Below, piece by piece: positions 18,641-28,985 of a stretch of 64,000 nt of DNA. The translations under genes and the position numbers were made by a program. The notes beneath the pieces are model-generated. The model was not told the origin of the DNA. It worked only from the letters and a program-made list of their open reading frames with translations, and made no database searches. Position 1 is the stretch's first letter. Each line of letters opens with the position of its first letter. The stretch is from Ignavibacteriales bacterium. Its GTDB lineage: Bacteria; Bacteroidota; Ignavibacteria; Ignavibacteriales; Melioribacteraceae. The stretch lies in NCBI GenBank assembly GCA_026390795.1, contig JAPLFG010000003.1, positions 62,001 to 126,000 of the forward strand. The letters are read 5' to 3'.

Positions 18641-21463
18641 CTAGTTTTTAAATTTGATTTCTACACTTTTTAGCACCGGCGTATCTGCACCATTATCCAT
18701 ATTAAACACCGCTCTGTATTGGAGCCACTTACCGGAAATATTTTTTATTTGTTTGTTTTGCGTTGTATAGTATGAATTAATCCCAGAAGGTCCTCGCCAT
18801 TCTGCGCCTGCAAGATCCTTTTCGGAATCGGCTGAACGGAGTTGAAATTTAATTGAAGTTTTAGATGGAGTCTCTGCTTGCCAGTTAATGGAAACGGGTT
18901 TGGAATTATCTGAATTATATGTTGATGAAAAATAGCTGTACGTGTTTTTTCTATCTGAAATATTCCCAACGTCGACTCCCATGTTATAATGAGCGCCAAC
19001 ACTTGGTATCTTAAGTACGTTTTTATCTGAGAAACCATTTGGGCTTCCCCAGTATAAAAGCGAATTAGTGTGGTGATCGCTGTAATCATTTATTTCATCA
19101 TAACTTCCGTCCGCACGATGGCAATAGAAAAAAATATCGTTAAATCCGTCATGATTAAAATCGCATATCAATGCGCCGGTGCCGCCATCGGTAGGAAATT
19201 TTAAAACGTTGTTGATGCTGAACCCATTTTTACTGCCGAGCAATACAGTTGAATACCAGCTTCGCTTTCCGTTGCCGCTGTAAAATGGACACGCCAGATC
19301 GAGCCAGCCGTCATTATTTACATCGCCGATTGTCATTGTTTTTGCTTGAACCGGGATTAGAATTGGAAGACCGAATTTGTGATTTTTATCTTGGTAATAG
19401 ATGAGAACATTTTTATCGTGAGCAAAGGCAAGGTCCAATAATCCGTCTTTATTTAAGTCGGCAACACCCGCCATACCGGAGCCCTGACTGTTTTGAAGTT
19501 GTACTGAATTTTTAATGCTGTAGTTGCGTGTTCCATCTCCGTAAAAAATTGTTGCCAGTCCGCCTTTTTTCTGATTACCAAAAACAAGATCCAAAAAACT
19601 ATCATTGTTGATATCGCATACAGTTGCCGCTCTGGTTAATTCAATCGGCAAAACGGTTCTATCTTCAACAGGCCATCCTTTGTCGCTTCCCCAATAAATA
19701 AATGATCCGTCGGTTACTTTGTCCGGCATATTAACCGGTGCGCCTCCGTTTGAGACTATTATGTCTAAGTAACCATTACGATCCAGATCAGCTACCTGAA
19801 CACCAAGCCCATTGTAGCTTGGCAATCCAGACATATCCCATGTGCTGAATTTGTTTTCGTTGTTCCAATAGATATATACTTCATTTGCTACACGGTTAGT
19901 TTCTCCTCTATTTACCATTAGCACATCAACTTTTCCATCATCATTTAGATCGGCAAAAGCCTGCTCATAAGCTTCACGCCCCGGTAATTCAATTCTATGT
20001 TTTTCGTCAAAACTACCATCAGATTTTCCAAAGTATAAGTAAGAGGGATCGTAATCGCCGCGTGAATTTCCCATCATCGATGTAATTAGTATATCCGGAT
20101 ATCCGTCATTATTAAAATCGGCAATTGAATTTCCTTCAGCTCCGTGTTCATATAACGGTGTGCGTTTAGTTTCTTTAAATCCTTCCGGACCATTCCAATA
20201 AATAAAAGAAGGAACTTCATACGAATATTGTTCCTGATTATTACAGACTAAAAGATCAATCCATCCATCGTTATTTAAATCCGCGGCATTAGCTCCCCAA
20301 GCACCGATAGTTGGAATTGACTGTCTATTTTTATTACTGAATCCATTAGATGAACCGAAATAGAGATATGAATCTATTAGGCGGCTTGCAAGATTTGGAT
20401 CGCCACTTAGAGAGTATTGATGGTTAGTAAAAAAGAGATCTGTAAAACCGTCTTTGTTGAAATCCGCTGCTACTACATCCTTTGCGTCGTAAGTTTCAAA
20501 TACAATTCTTCTGTTACTATCAAACTTACCGTCTATGTTTGTATATGCATAGGAAGCAAAGCTATCCTCGCAGGCAAATACTAAATCCTGTGTTCCATTA
20601 TTATCAACATCGGCAACTTTAACCGAAGAAGCTTTATCAGTCGGTAATTCGACAAAATTGTTTTCGTTATAACCATCTTTGCCTCCATAATAGATATAGG
20701 ATGTTTTCCCTTCGCTGTTTGCAAATACAAGATCGAGCCAGCCATCATTGTTGAGGTCTGATGTAACTACATCTGTCGCACCATCTGTGGCAATGTCGGT
20801 GAAGTGTTCATTACTGTAACCATCTTTTCCGCCCCAATAAATTCTAGAGTTTGATGAACCCTTTTTATTTTTGTCACGGTATTCCCAGAATCCGCTTGAG
20901 AAAGCAAAGACGATATCCTTGTAACCGTCTTTATTAAAATCACCAACCGCAGCTTTTTGAGCAGATGAACTTTTTAATGATACTCTCTTTTTGAAAGGAT
21001 AGAACGCCCATTCTCCTTTTTTCTTTTTGTAGTTTTTATCCAGGCCGCCGTAATAAATGAATGAGTCCATATTAGTCCAGGTGCCGTTTGAATAATTCGG
21101 CACAACAAGATCCATGTTACCGTCATTATCCAAATCATTCGCGGTAGCCCACATTGGACCATTAGCAGGAATATAGCTATGATTCTGTATGCTAAAGTCT
21201 TTGCCGTTACCCCAATAAATTGACATATCCAGTTTTTCGACTAACGAATGAGAGTTTACACAAAGAATGTCTACGTTCCCATCATTGTTTACATCCCAGC
21301 GATTGATTGCCTGAATGCGGCCGTTATGAGAAACATACATATTGGCCCCGGCATCACTAAAAGTACCCTTCGAAAAATCTTTAAAGCTGTTCTGCGTCCA
21401 GACATGCTGACCCAATAAAGTGCATGTACTTATCAATAATACGGTGAAAATCTTTTTAATCAT
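18641..21463 (-). CDS. Giant VCBS/FG-GAP double-propeller secreted protein, paralogue 1
   Basis: A 940-residue exported protein (signal peptide to about residue 20). It contains exactly 14 copies of a calcium-loop motif of the form DxNxDGxxD, such as DVNNDGNVD, DLDNDGNMD, DFNKDGYKD, DLNNDGWLD and DFNHDGFND. Each is followed by a hydrophobic strand, and each sits roughly 45-70 residues from the next. Fourteen repeats fit two seven-bladed propellers of the integrin-alpha/VCBS type. The N-terminus has DAGANMYVSHNGRIQ and the C-terminus a beta domain of about 90 residues with INWQAETPSKTSIKFQLRSA. No T9SS tail or catalytic motif was seen. It is more divergent than the next two paralogues. A glycan-binding or calcium-dependent adhesive or catalytic role is inference. 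Some rhamnogalacturonan lyases (PL11) use a related calcium propeller. Confidence 0.8.
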   Translation of the reverse strand: MIKKIFTVLLISTCTLLGQHVWTQNSFKDFSKGTFSDAGANMYVSHNGRIQAINRWDVNNDGNVDILCVNSHSLVEKLDMSIYWGNGKDFSIQNHSYIPANGPMWATANDLDNDGNMDLVVPNYSNGTWTNMDSFIYYGGLDKNYKKKKGEWAFYPFKKRVSLKSSSAQKAAVGDFNKDGYKDIVFAFSSGFWEYRDKNKKGSSNSRIYWGGKDGYSNEHFTDIATDGATDVVTSDLNNDGWLDLVFANSEGKTSYIYYGGKDGYNENNFVELPTDKASSVKVADVDNNGTQDLVFACEDSFASYAYTNIDGKFDSNRRIVFETYDAKDVVAADFNKDGFTDLFFTNHQYSLSGDPNLASRLIDSYLYFGSSNGFSNKNRQSIPTIGAWGANAADLNNDGWIDLLVCNNQEQYSYEVPSFIYWNGPEGFKETKRTPLYEHGAEGNSIADFNNDGYPDILITSMMGNSRGDYDPSYLYFGKSDGSFDEKHRIELPGREAYEQAFADLNDDGKVDVLMVNRGETNRVANEVYIYWNNENKFSTWDMSGLPSYNGLGVQVADLDRNGYLDIIVSNGGAPVNMPDKVTDGSFIYWGSDKGWPVEDRTVLPIELTRAATVCDINNDSFLDLVFGNQKKGGLATIFYGDGTRNYSIKNSVQLQNSQGSGMAGVADLNKDGLLDLAFAHDKNVLIYYQDKNHKFGLPILIPVQAKTMTIGDVNNDGWLDLACPFYSGNGKRSWYSTVLLGSKNGFSINNVLKFPTDGGTGALICDFNHDGFNDIFFYCHRADGSYDEINDYSDHHTNSLLYWGSPNGFSDKNVLKIPSVGAHYNMGVDVGNISDRKNTYSYFSSTYNSDNSKPVSINWQAETPSKTSIKFQLRSADSEKDLAGAEWRGPSGINSYYTTQNKQIKNISGKWLQYRAVFNMDNGADTPVLKSVEIKFKN

Positions 21464-21493
21464 TATTAGTGTTCCAACAAATTTTAATATTTA

Positions 21494-24289
21494 TTATCTT
21501 TTTGAAAAAGCAATTTCTACAGATGTCAAATACGGTGTTGCTGCATCATTCGGTGTTATCAAACGAGCACAATACTGTATAAACTTTCCGTTCAATCCTT
21601 TAATCTCACTTCCGGTTTTTGTATACCATGAATTTGTACCAGAGGGACCTTGCCATTCTGCAGTTTGAATTTCATTCTCAGAATCTGCAACTCGAATTTG
21701 AAAATTTACAGATGTACCAAATGGTGTCTCTGCTTCCCATTTTATTGATGAAGGAATTTCATTTTTGCTTAGCTGATGAATGGAAGAAAAATAATCTTCA
21801 TATAATCCTCTATCATAACTATTACCCGGATCCCGTAAATTAAGTCCGCTTGGTCCAACCGCCATGAATTCCGATCTGTTGTTTTTTGAAAAGCCATTCG
21901 GTCCGCCCCAATATAATAATGAAGGGCAAGTATGTCTGTGAGGTTCGGGTTCAATATAAGAACCTGCTCTACGGTGATCGCATATTAAAAGATCGAGCCA
22001 GCCGTCGCCGTCGAAATCCAATGCGCACGAACCGGATGAACCGTAAGTTTCAAGTTCGGTACGGTCGGTTTTAAATCCGTCTTTACTGCCCCAATAAATT
22101 AATGATGGACGATTTCCGCTGACTTCTCCGCCATAACTAGCCAGAAAAATATCAAGCCACCCGTCATTGTTAAAATCCGCAATACTATTCTGATAAGGCA
22201 CATAAGATTTTATTTGAATCATGTTATTGTTATTATAACCATTTGGAGAACCGTAATAGATATAGGAAGTGGATTCGGTTCCATCGGGATTTCCTCTATG
22301 AGGCAAAAGCAGATCAATCCAACCGTCTTTATTAAAATCTGAACCCTGGATATACATTAGTTCATCATTACGCGGGAGTGTGAGATCAGTAAAACGGTCG
22401 TCCGAAAAACCATCCTTGCCGCCCCACCAGAATCTTACTTTACCAAATTCAAGTTGTCCCGCAATATCCAGCCAACCATCATTGTTTAAATCCATTAGAA
22501 GTGGTCCGCGCATTCTGTCTCTAGTAATATGCAATACACTTCTGTTCTTAAAACTGTAACCTTTTGCTGATCCCCAGAATATCGGGAATCCGTGTTTCTC
22601 CGGATTATTCAGATCGATACAACTTCCGCTGCCAAGAATATCCAAATAACCATCTCTATTTATATCGGCAATTCTAACACCGCCATAAGCAACTTTCATT
22701 GTTAAATTTGTCTGCTCATCGAATGTACCATCTTTGTTCCATTTTATTCCAAGTCCGCCCTGATCATGTTTTATGTTCGCAATAAATTTTTGCAAAGCCA
22801 TTATTATATCAACATTGCCGTCATCGTCTAAGTCGGCAGATCCAAATCCGAAAATCTGATGAGTATTAAATTCGGTAATTCTTTCCTTAGAGAAATTTCG
22901 AGTTCCATCGCCCCAATAGAGTGTAGAGATTGCGGCACCGTCCTTCATATATCCGCTGTCATTAAAAAATATTAGATCGGGCAATCCATCATCGTTAACA
23001 TCACCTATTGTGTTTGCTATTGATCCTTGGGTTGGTAATTGTGTGTGATTCTCAAACCGGAATGTCCCTTTGTCGTTCCAGTAAACATATGACAGCAAAT
23101 CATTTTCATTGATCACATACTGATTACTAAAAACAATTTCAGGATAACCGTCATTATTTAAATCACCACAGCTAACTCCGCTGGCTCCAAGAGTTGGAAG
23201 AGCCAGAGGTTTGCGAGTTGAAAAATCTTTTCCATCAGAATAAAAAACGTAAGAATTAGTCCAAGTTGCGCCACCTTCAGTTTCAAGGTTAGCTGCAACA
23301 ACATCATCAAATCCATCTTTATCTAAATCCAAAAGAGCAACATCGCTTGCATGACTTACCGGCAATAAAATTGAATCAGTTAATTCATAACTACCATTGC
23401 CTTTCCCCTTTAGAATCAAAACTCCATCTTTTGTACAGACTGCTATATCATATTTTCTATCTTTATTTATATCACCAATTACTACTGCCTCGCCTTTGAC
23501 TTTCAGTGAAACCGCATTATTTATATTTTTAAATGCGTCTTTCGAAGACAACAACAAATACAAATTCTCTTTAGTTAAGAAAACAAGATCATCAATTCCG
23601 TCTCCATCAAGATCCTTAGAGGCTAATGCCACTGCACCTTGACCGCTATAAGCAATATCAGTATGATTATTTGCGCTGAATCCCGACGGTGAATTCCAAT
23701 AGATAAAACTTTTACGCGGAACACTTTCATCTTCGTTATCACCATAGTACTGGCATCCGACTGCTAAATCCAACCATGAATCACCATTGAAATCTCCCGC
23801 AACTACTGCAGTACCTTCAGCTGCAGGCAATTCTGTTCTGTTACTGGGAGTAAAACCATTTTTAGTCCCGTAGTAAACCCATGTTGGAACTTTTGGAACA
23901 TGACTATCGCGGTAATTTACAACCGCGAGATCATTCAAACCGTCTTTATTAAAGTCGGCAATCAAACCATCACGCGATCCGCCGCCCGGTAAATCTATCC
24001 GGGAGCGGGCATCAATATCAGTTCCATTATTCAAATAGATATATGTATTTTCTTTCTCGGTTTGACCATGACCGGCTGGCAGAAAGAAATCCAGGTTACC
24101 ATCATTATTAAAATCCCATCTTGTAATAATCTGAATTCTTCCTTTGGCAGAGACGTAACAGTTGCTGCCGGCATCTAAAAATTGCCCCTCAGCAAAATCC
24201 ATAAAATTATTTTGCTTCCAGACATTTTGCCCCATTAACAAGCAAGAAAAAAATAAAACAAATGTGATCGCTCTAGAAATCATTACCAT
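21494..24289 (-). CDS. Giant VCBS/FG-GAP double-propeller secreted protein, paralogue 2
   Basis: About 931 residues with a signal peptide (ITFVLFFSCLLMGQ) and again 14 DxDxDG-type calcium loops, from DFNNDGNLD to DFDGDGWLD. The N-terminal DAGSNCYVSAKGRIQIITRWD and the last 150 residues (PSLLYWGGPNGFSKNN, then SIKWEAETPFGTSVNFQIR) are almost identical to paralogue 3, the 24312-27140 gene, so this pair arose by a fairly recent tandem duplication. ATG 24289, behind TTGGAATAT, is preferred; the next ATG at 24283 is also possible. Recurrent YWG, FWG and WWGG motifs place aromatic residues at the propeller tops, common in carbohydrate-binding surfaces. Function inferred only. Confidence 0.8.
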   Translation of the reverse strand: MVMISRAITFVLFFSCLLMGQNVWKQNNFMDFAEGQFLDAGSNCYVSAKGRIQIITRWDFNNDGNLDFFLPAGHGQTEKENTYIYLNNGTDIDARSRIDLPGGGSRDGLIADFNKDGLNDLAVVNYRDSHVPKVPTWVYYGTKNGFTPSNRTELPAAEGTAVVAGDFNGDSWLDLAVGCQYYGDNEDESVPRKSFIYWNSPSGFSANNHTDIAYSGQGAVALASKDLDGDGIDDLVFLTKENLYLLLSSKDAFKNINNAVSLKVKGEAVVIGDINKDRKYDIAVCTKDGVLILKGKGNGSYELTDSILLPVSHASDVALLDLDKDGFDDVVAANLETEGGATWTNSYVFYSDGKDFSTRKPLALPTLGASGVSCGDLNNDGYPEIVFSNQYVINENDLLSYVYWNDKGTFRFENHTQLPTQGSIANTIGDVNDDGLPDLIFFNDSGYMKDGAAISTLYWGDGTRNFSKERITEFNTHQIFGFGSADLDDDGNVDIIMALQKFIANIKHDQGGLGIKWNKDGTFDEQTNLTMKVAYGGVRIADINRDGYLDILGSGSCIDLNNPEKHGFPIFWGSAKGYSFKNRSVLHITRDRMRGPLLMDLNNDGWLDIAGQLEFGKVRFWWGGKDGFSDDRFTDLTLPRNDELMYIQGSDFNKDGWIDLLLPHRGNPDGTESTSYIYYGSPNGYNNNNMIQIKSYVPYQNSIADFNNDGWLDIFLASYGGEVSGNRPSLIYWGSKDGFKTDRTELETYGSSGSCALDFDGDGWLDLLICDHRRAGSYIEPEPHRHTCPSLLYWGGPNGFSKNNRSEFMAVGPSGLNLRDPGNSYDRGLYEDYFSSIHQLSKNEIPSSIKWEAETPFGTSVNFQIRVADSENEIQTAEWQGPSGTNSWYTKTGSEIKGLNGKFIQYCARLITPNDAATPYLTSVEIAFSKR

Positions 24290-24311
24290 ATATTCCAAAT
24301 AAATTTGTTCT

Positions 24312-27140
24312 TTACTTTATTTTTGAAAATGTTAATTCTACCGAAGTCAAATAAGGTGTTGCTGCATCATTCGGTGTTATCAACCGGGCACGATACTGTA
24401 TAAACTTTCCACTCAATTCTTTTATCTCACTTCCGGTTTTTGTAAACCATGAATTTGAACCAGCCGGACCCTGCCATTCTGCATTTTGAATTTCTTTTTC
24501 AGAATCTGCTGCACGGATTTGAAATTTCACAGATGTTCCAAATGGTGTTTCTGCTTCCCATTTAATTGATGAAGGAATTTCATTTTTATTTATTTGATGA
24601 ACTACAGAAATATAATCTTCGTATAAACCGCGGTCATAACTGTTACCCGGGTCCCGCAAATTAAGTCCGCTTGGTCCAACCGCCATGAATTCCGATCTGT
24701 TGTTTTTCGAGAAACCATTCGGTCCGCCCCAATACAATAGTGAGGGGCAAATATGCCTATGAGGTTCCGGTTCAATGTAAGAACCGGATTTACGATGATC
24801 GGCAAATAAAATATCAAGCCAGCCGTCTCCATCATAGTCAAGAACTTCAACACCGGAAGAACCGTAAGTTTCAAGTTCTGTTGGATTCTTTTTAAAACCA
24901 TCCTTGCTTCCCCAATAAATTAACGAAGGACGGTTACCGCTAACTTCTCCCCCATAACTTGTTAGAACTAAATCCAGCCAGCCGTCTTTATTTATATCTG
25001 CAAAACAATTTTGGTAAGGAACATAACTCGGGATTAAGATACGGTTATCATTGCTGAAACCTTTTGGAGAACCAAAATAGAGATATGAGTTATCGATATT
25101 TCCTTCTGGTGCTGCACGATGAGGACAGAACAAATCCAGCCAGCCATCATTATTTACATCTGCGGCAGTGAGATACATAAGTTCATCTTTCCTGCCTAAG
25201 TCAAGTTCGGTAATTCTTTCATCTTTAAAACCATACGGACCGCCCCACCAAAATCTTATTTTACCAAACTCAACTTGTGCAGCAATATCCAGCCATCCGT
25301 CTTTATTCAAATCCATTAATAACGGTCCGCGTATTTTGGGAATGTTAAAATGTAGAACCGTACGATTTTTAAAACTGTATCCATTTGTAGAACCCCAGAA
25401 AATCGGGAAACCATGTTTTGCTGGATCATTCAGATCAACACAATCGCCGCCGGCAAGAATATCCAAATAACCATCTCTATTAATATCAGCAATTCTCACA
25501 CCGCCATATGCAAGATTCATTGTCAAATTTGTCTGTTCATTAAACTTATCTGCCTTACTCCATTCAATTACTAAACCGGCTTGATCATGATTTACATTTT
25601 CAACGAAAGTATTTTTATATGCTTGCATTGCCATAATTATTTCAACATTACCATCATCATCTAAATCCGCATTACCAAATCCGAAAACCTGATGCGTGTT
25701 TATTTCTGTGCTTCTCTCTTTGGAATAATTGCGAGTACCATCACCCCAATAGACAGTAGAGACGGCGGCACCGTCACTAAAATATCCGGCGTTGTTAAAA
25801 AATATCACATCAGGTGAGCCATCATTGTTAACGTCACCAATTGTATTTGCCATTGACCCTTGAGTTAGTAATTGCGTATGATCTTCAAAACGAAACGTGC
25901 CTTTTTCATTCCAATAAACATAAGAGAGCAGATCATGCTCGTTTGTAGAATATTGATTGCTAAAAACTATTTCGGGATAGCCATCGTTATTTAAATCACC
26001 GCAACTAACTCCGCTTGCACCAAGTGTGGGTAGTTTCAATGGTTTTCTTTTAGTAAAATCATTTCCATCAGAATAAAACAGATATGAGTCTGTCCACGTC
26101 GCGCCGCCAGTTGTCTCAAGATTTGCAACGACTACATCATCGAATCCATCTTTATCCATATCTGCAAGGGCAACATCACTTGAATGACTTACAGGCAACA
26201 GAATAGATTCTTTCAAATCATAATTACCTTTTCCCTGGCCTTTTAAAATCAACACACCTTCTTTTGTACAAACAGCTATATCATATTTTTTATCATTATT
26301 CATATCGCCGATTGATAAAGCAGAACCTGTCAATTTAAATTTGACGGCGTTAGTTATTTCTTTAAATACGTCCTTAGTCGATAACAACAAATACAAATTT
26401 TCTTTAGTGAGAAAAAGAAGATCATCTTTACCGTCTCCGTCAATATCTTTTGAAGCTAAGGCTATAGCACCCAAACCATCAAGAGTAATAGCGAGACGAT
26501 TATTAGAATTAAATCCCTTGGGTGAGTTCCAATAAATGAAACTTTTTTTGGGTGCATTTTCATTTTCATTATCACCCCAATATTGACAGCCAACGACTAG
26601 ATCTAACCAGGAGTCTCCATTAAAATCGCCGGCAACGATAGCGGTTCCATCCGCCGCAGGTAATTCAATTCTATTATTAGGTGTAAATCCTTTATTCGTA
26701 CCATAATAAATCCATGCAGGAATTTTACGAGCGTGACTATCATTAAAGTTAACAACGGCTAAATCGTTCAATCCGTCTTTATTAAAATCGGCTACTAAAC
26801 CATCCCGGGAGCCACCTCCAGGTAATTCAATCCGAGAACGGGCATCTATATCTTTACTGTTATTTAAATAGATATATGTATTTTCTTTCTCGGTATGACC
26901 ATGACCCGAAGGTAAAAAGAAATCTAGTTTACCGTCATTATTGAAATCCCATCTTGTAATAATCTGAATTCTTCCTTTGGCAGATACGTAACAGTTGCTG
27001 CCGGCATCTAAAAACGTTCCATTTTTAAAATCATCATATGATGACTGCCGCCAAACCGATTGTGCAGAAATCTGTATAAGACTTATAAACGACATTGAAA
27101 AAAATAACAGTCGAATAAAATAATTTTTTCTTTGTATCAT
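24312..27140 (-). CDS. Giant VCBS/FG-GAP double-propeller secreted protein, paralogue 3
   Basis: A 942-residue exported protein, starting two bases after the stop of the phosphatase gene and so tightly coupled to it. The signal peptide ends near QISAQSVW. Fourteen calcium loops are present, for example DFNNDGKLD, DIDGDGKDD, DMDKDGFDD, DINRDGYLD and DYDGDGWLD. It aligns along its whole length with paralogue 2. A clear difference is an insertion of a few residues around KNTFVENVNHDQAG, where paralogue 2 has FIANIKHDQGG. Two seven-bladed propellers plus a C-terminal beta domain are predicted from the repeat count. A surface or periplasmic binding role, or a lyase, would fit; no enzymatic residues can be assigned. 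Confidence 0.8.
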   Translation of the reverse strand: MIQRKNYFIRLLFFSMSFISLIQISAQSVWRQSSYDDFKNGTFLDAGSNCYVSAKGRIQIITRWDFNNDGKLDFFLPSGHGHTEKENTYIYLNNSKDIDARSRIELPGGGSRDGLVADFNKDGLNDLAVVNFNDSHARKIPAWIYYGTNKGFTPNNRIELPAADGTAIVAGDFNGDSWLDLVVGCQYWGDNENENAPKKSFIYWNSPKGFNSNNRLAITLDGLGAIALASKDIDGDGKDDLLFLTKENLYLLLSTKDVFKEITNAVKFKLTGSALSIGDMNNDKKYDIAVCTKEGVLILKGQGKGNYDLKESILLPVSHSSDVALADMDKDGFDDVVVANLETTGGATWTDSYLFYSDGNDFTKRKPLKLPTLGASGVSCGDLNNDGYPEIVFSNQYSTNEHDLLSYVYWNEKGTFRFEDHTQLLTQGSMANTIGDVNNDGSPDVIFFNNAGYFSDGAAVSTVYWGDGTRNYSKERSTEINTHQVFGFGNADLDDDGNVEIIMAMQAYKNTFVENVNHDQAGLVIEWSKADKFNEQTNLTMNLAYGGVRIADINRDGYLDILAGGDCVDLNDPAKHGFPIFWGSTNGYSFKNRTVLHFNIPKIRGPLLMDLNKDGWLDIAAQVEFGKIRFWWGGPYGFKDERITELDLGRKDELMYLTAADVNNDGWLDLFCPHRAAPEGNIDNSYLYFGSPKGFSNDNRILIPSYVPYQNCFADINKDGWLDLVLTSYGGEVSGNRPSLIYWGSKDGFKKNPTELETYGSSGVEVLDYDGDGWLDILFADHRKSGSYIEPEPHRHICPSLLYWGGPNGFSKNNRSEFMAVGPSGLNLRDPGNSYDRGLYEDYISVVHQINKNEIPSSIKWEAETPFGTSVKFQIRAADSEKEIQNAEWQGPAGSNSWFTKTGSEIKELSGKFIQYRARLITPNDAATPYLTSVELTFSKIK

Positions 27141-27142
27141 AT

Positions 27143-28885
27143 TTATTTTTTACCGGTAAGTTCACTTAGTTTCAATGTCATTGAAAAAACTTTTTCGTTA
27201 TCAATACTATAAGCATCAAATGTAGCTGATGGATCGGGACTAGATGTATCAAACGTTAATAATCCAAAACACTGTTTATCATTGTAACCAAACATCGCAC
27301 CCGGCTCAACTGGATGAACAATTTGATTTGTCAATCGGCAGCTTTCCCAATCATACAAGGTGTAACCATTTGGTCGCTCTATTTTTCTAATATCTGTACG
27401 ATGACGGTCGCCTGAAAGTAGAATTACACCATTAATATTATTGTCTGCCAAGAAGTCAAATATTTCAGTTCTTTCTTCATGAAATCCATTCCAGGTATCT
27501 TTAACACCCGGTTTAGAATCATAAGCCCATGGGGTTCCCGATGCGATAACTTTGAACTTAGCCGTTGATTTTTTCAAAGCATTTAGCAGCCAGGCTTTTT
27601 GAGCCGGTCCTAACTGTGTTGGGTTAACATCATACGGATCTGTGCGGTAAAATCGTCCATCGAGCATAAAAAATTCTACGTCGGCAATTTTAAAATTAAA
27701 CCAGCATGCAGGCCATTCTTTACTTCCGTAAGATGGATTTATCCATTGTTCTTTGAAAATATCGAGCATGGGCATTTTCCAAACGGGTTTATCTTTGTAA
27801 GGTCCCATCCAAACATCATCAGTTGCTGCATCATGATCATCCCAAATTGCATAATTAGAAGTTGAGGAAACTAAATTTCTGAATTCCGTACGTGATTGTC
27901 TCTGATAATAACAATAACGAATATCATCCTGCTGTAACGGTGTGTTGATATAAACATTATCCCCCATCCACAAGAATGCCAATGGATCATGATCTTTGAT
28001 GACATCCCAAATTCTTTCATGCCATGGTGTATAACCTGCACAACCACCGAAGGCCACTTTAAATTTTGTGCCCAAATTGGTTTTGGGATAAGTATTGAAT
28101 GAATAAATTTTTGTTTGATCTGAGACTTTGCCGTTTACTACAACTTCATAAAAATATTGAGTAGCCGGTTTAAGATTATTCACTTTTAATATTGCAGTAT
28201 AATCTTTAGATGCATCACTCTTAATAAGATCCGATTTAATCGCATCTTTCATTGATTTGTTTTTACTTACATTCACTTGAACGTTTACTTCATCAGAAGT
28301 GCGAACCCAGAAACTAGCTCCGTGATCTGTAACCTGACCAAGCATCGGCCCGTGTATGATATTTAAGTTAAATGGAGCTGCATATTTTTTAAATGCTTCT
28401 GATTCTACAAGAGGCTTTAACAGATCGCGCGGTCCTGCAAAAAAACGCCCAAGCGGTAATCCCATATCCACAGCTTTTTTAACCGTTTGAACCGCTTCAT
28501 CAATTTTGTTTTGTTGTGTTAATGCAACAACCAGATTAAAGTATGCTTCCAAATCCTCGCTATCACCTTTTAATGATTCACGGCAAAAATTTTCTGCTTC
28601 CTGTGATTTTCCCGCAATTGTCAAAAGTAAAGCTCTTTGACCACGCCTTTTATATTCTCGCTTGTAATCACGTGCAAAAAATCTACTGCCTAATGCATCA
28701 CCTTCAACATCCCATGAATTTTCAGCACCGTAATATGGATGTTTACTTCCATTCAAGAATGCATCGGGAGGAGCAAATTCACCTAATTCACCATTTTGGC
28801 CGGTTGTTCCTTGTTGGGCTTTAAGTGTGCCCACAGAGTTAATAATTATGATTAGTGTAAAAAGAAAAAAAGATTTTCTAAACAT
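27143..28885 (-). CDS. PhoD-like metallophosphatase with N-terminal TPR region
   Basis: A 580-residue exported protein. After a signal peptide (to about residue 23), residues 70-155 form a TPR-like helical region (QRALLLTIAGKSQEAENFC, LEAYFNLVVALTQQNKIDEA). About residues 180-270 are the Fn3-like N-terminal domain of the PhoD family (GPMLGQVTDHGASFWVRTS). Residues 280-560 are the metallophosphatase with FGGCAGY, MGDNVYINT, WDDHDAATDDVW and LSGDRHRTDIRK, the metal-binding motifs. PhoD enzymes cleave phosphodiesters and monoesters using iron and calcium. A TPR front end on PhoD is unusual. Its coupling to the VCBS genes suggests removal of phosphate or sulfate-like substituents from a glycan, or phosphate scavenging from a phosphorylated polymer; this is inference. 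Confidence 0.85.
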   Translation of the reverse strand: MFRKSFFLFTLIIIINSVGTLKAQQGTTGQNGELGEFAPPDAFLNGSKHPYYGAENSWDVEGDALGSRFFARDYKREYKRRGQRALLLTIAGKSQEAENFCRESLKGDSEDLEAYFNLVVALTQQNKIDEAVQTVKKAVDMGLPLGRFFAGPRDLLKPLVESEAFKKYAAPFNLNIIHGPMLGQVTDHGASFWVRTSDEVNVQVNVSKNKSMKDAIKSDLIKSDASKDYTAILKVNNLKPATQYFYEVVVNGKVSDQTKIYSFNTYPKTNLGTKFKVAFGGCAGYTPWHERIWDVIKDHDPLAFLWMGDNVYINTPLQQDDIRYCYYQRQSRTEFRNLVSSTSNYAIWDDHDAATDDVWMGPYKDKPVWKMPMLDIFKEQWINPSYGSKEWPACWFNFKIADVEFFMLDGRFYRTDPYDVNPTQLGPAQKAWLLNALKKSTAKFKVIASGTPWAYDSKPGVKDTWNGFHEERTEIFDFLADNNINGVILLSGDRHRTDIRKIERPNGYTLYDWESCRLTNQIVHPVEPGAMFGYNDKQCFGLLTFDTSSPDPSATFDAYSIDNEKVFSMTLKLSELTGKK

Positions 28886-28985
28886 TTTTTCACCTTTTGA
28901 TTCAGTTGAATAATTTCGTACTAATATTTAGCCGTACGATCACTACTTCAAAATTTCAAGAGTATCTGGTCAATTGGATTCTGAT

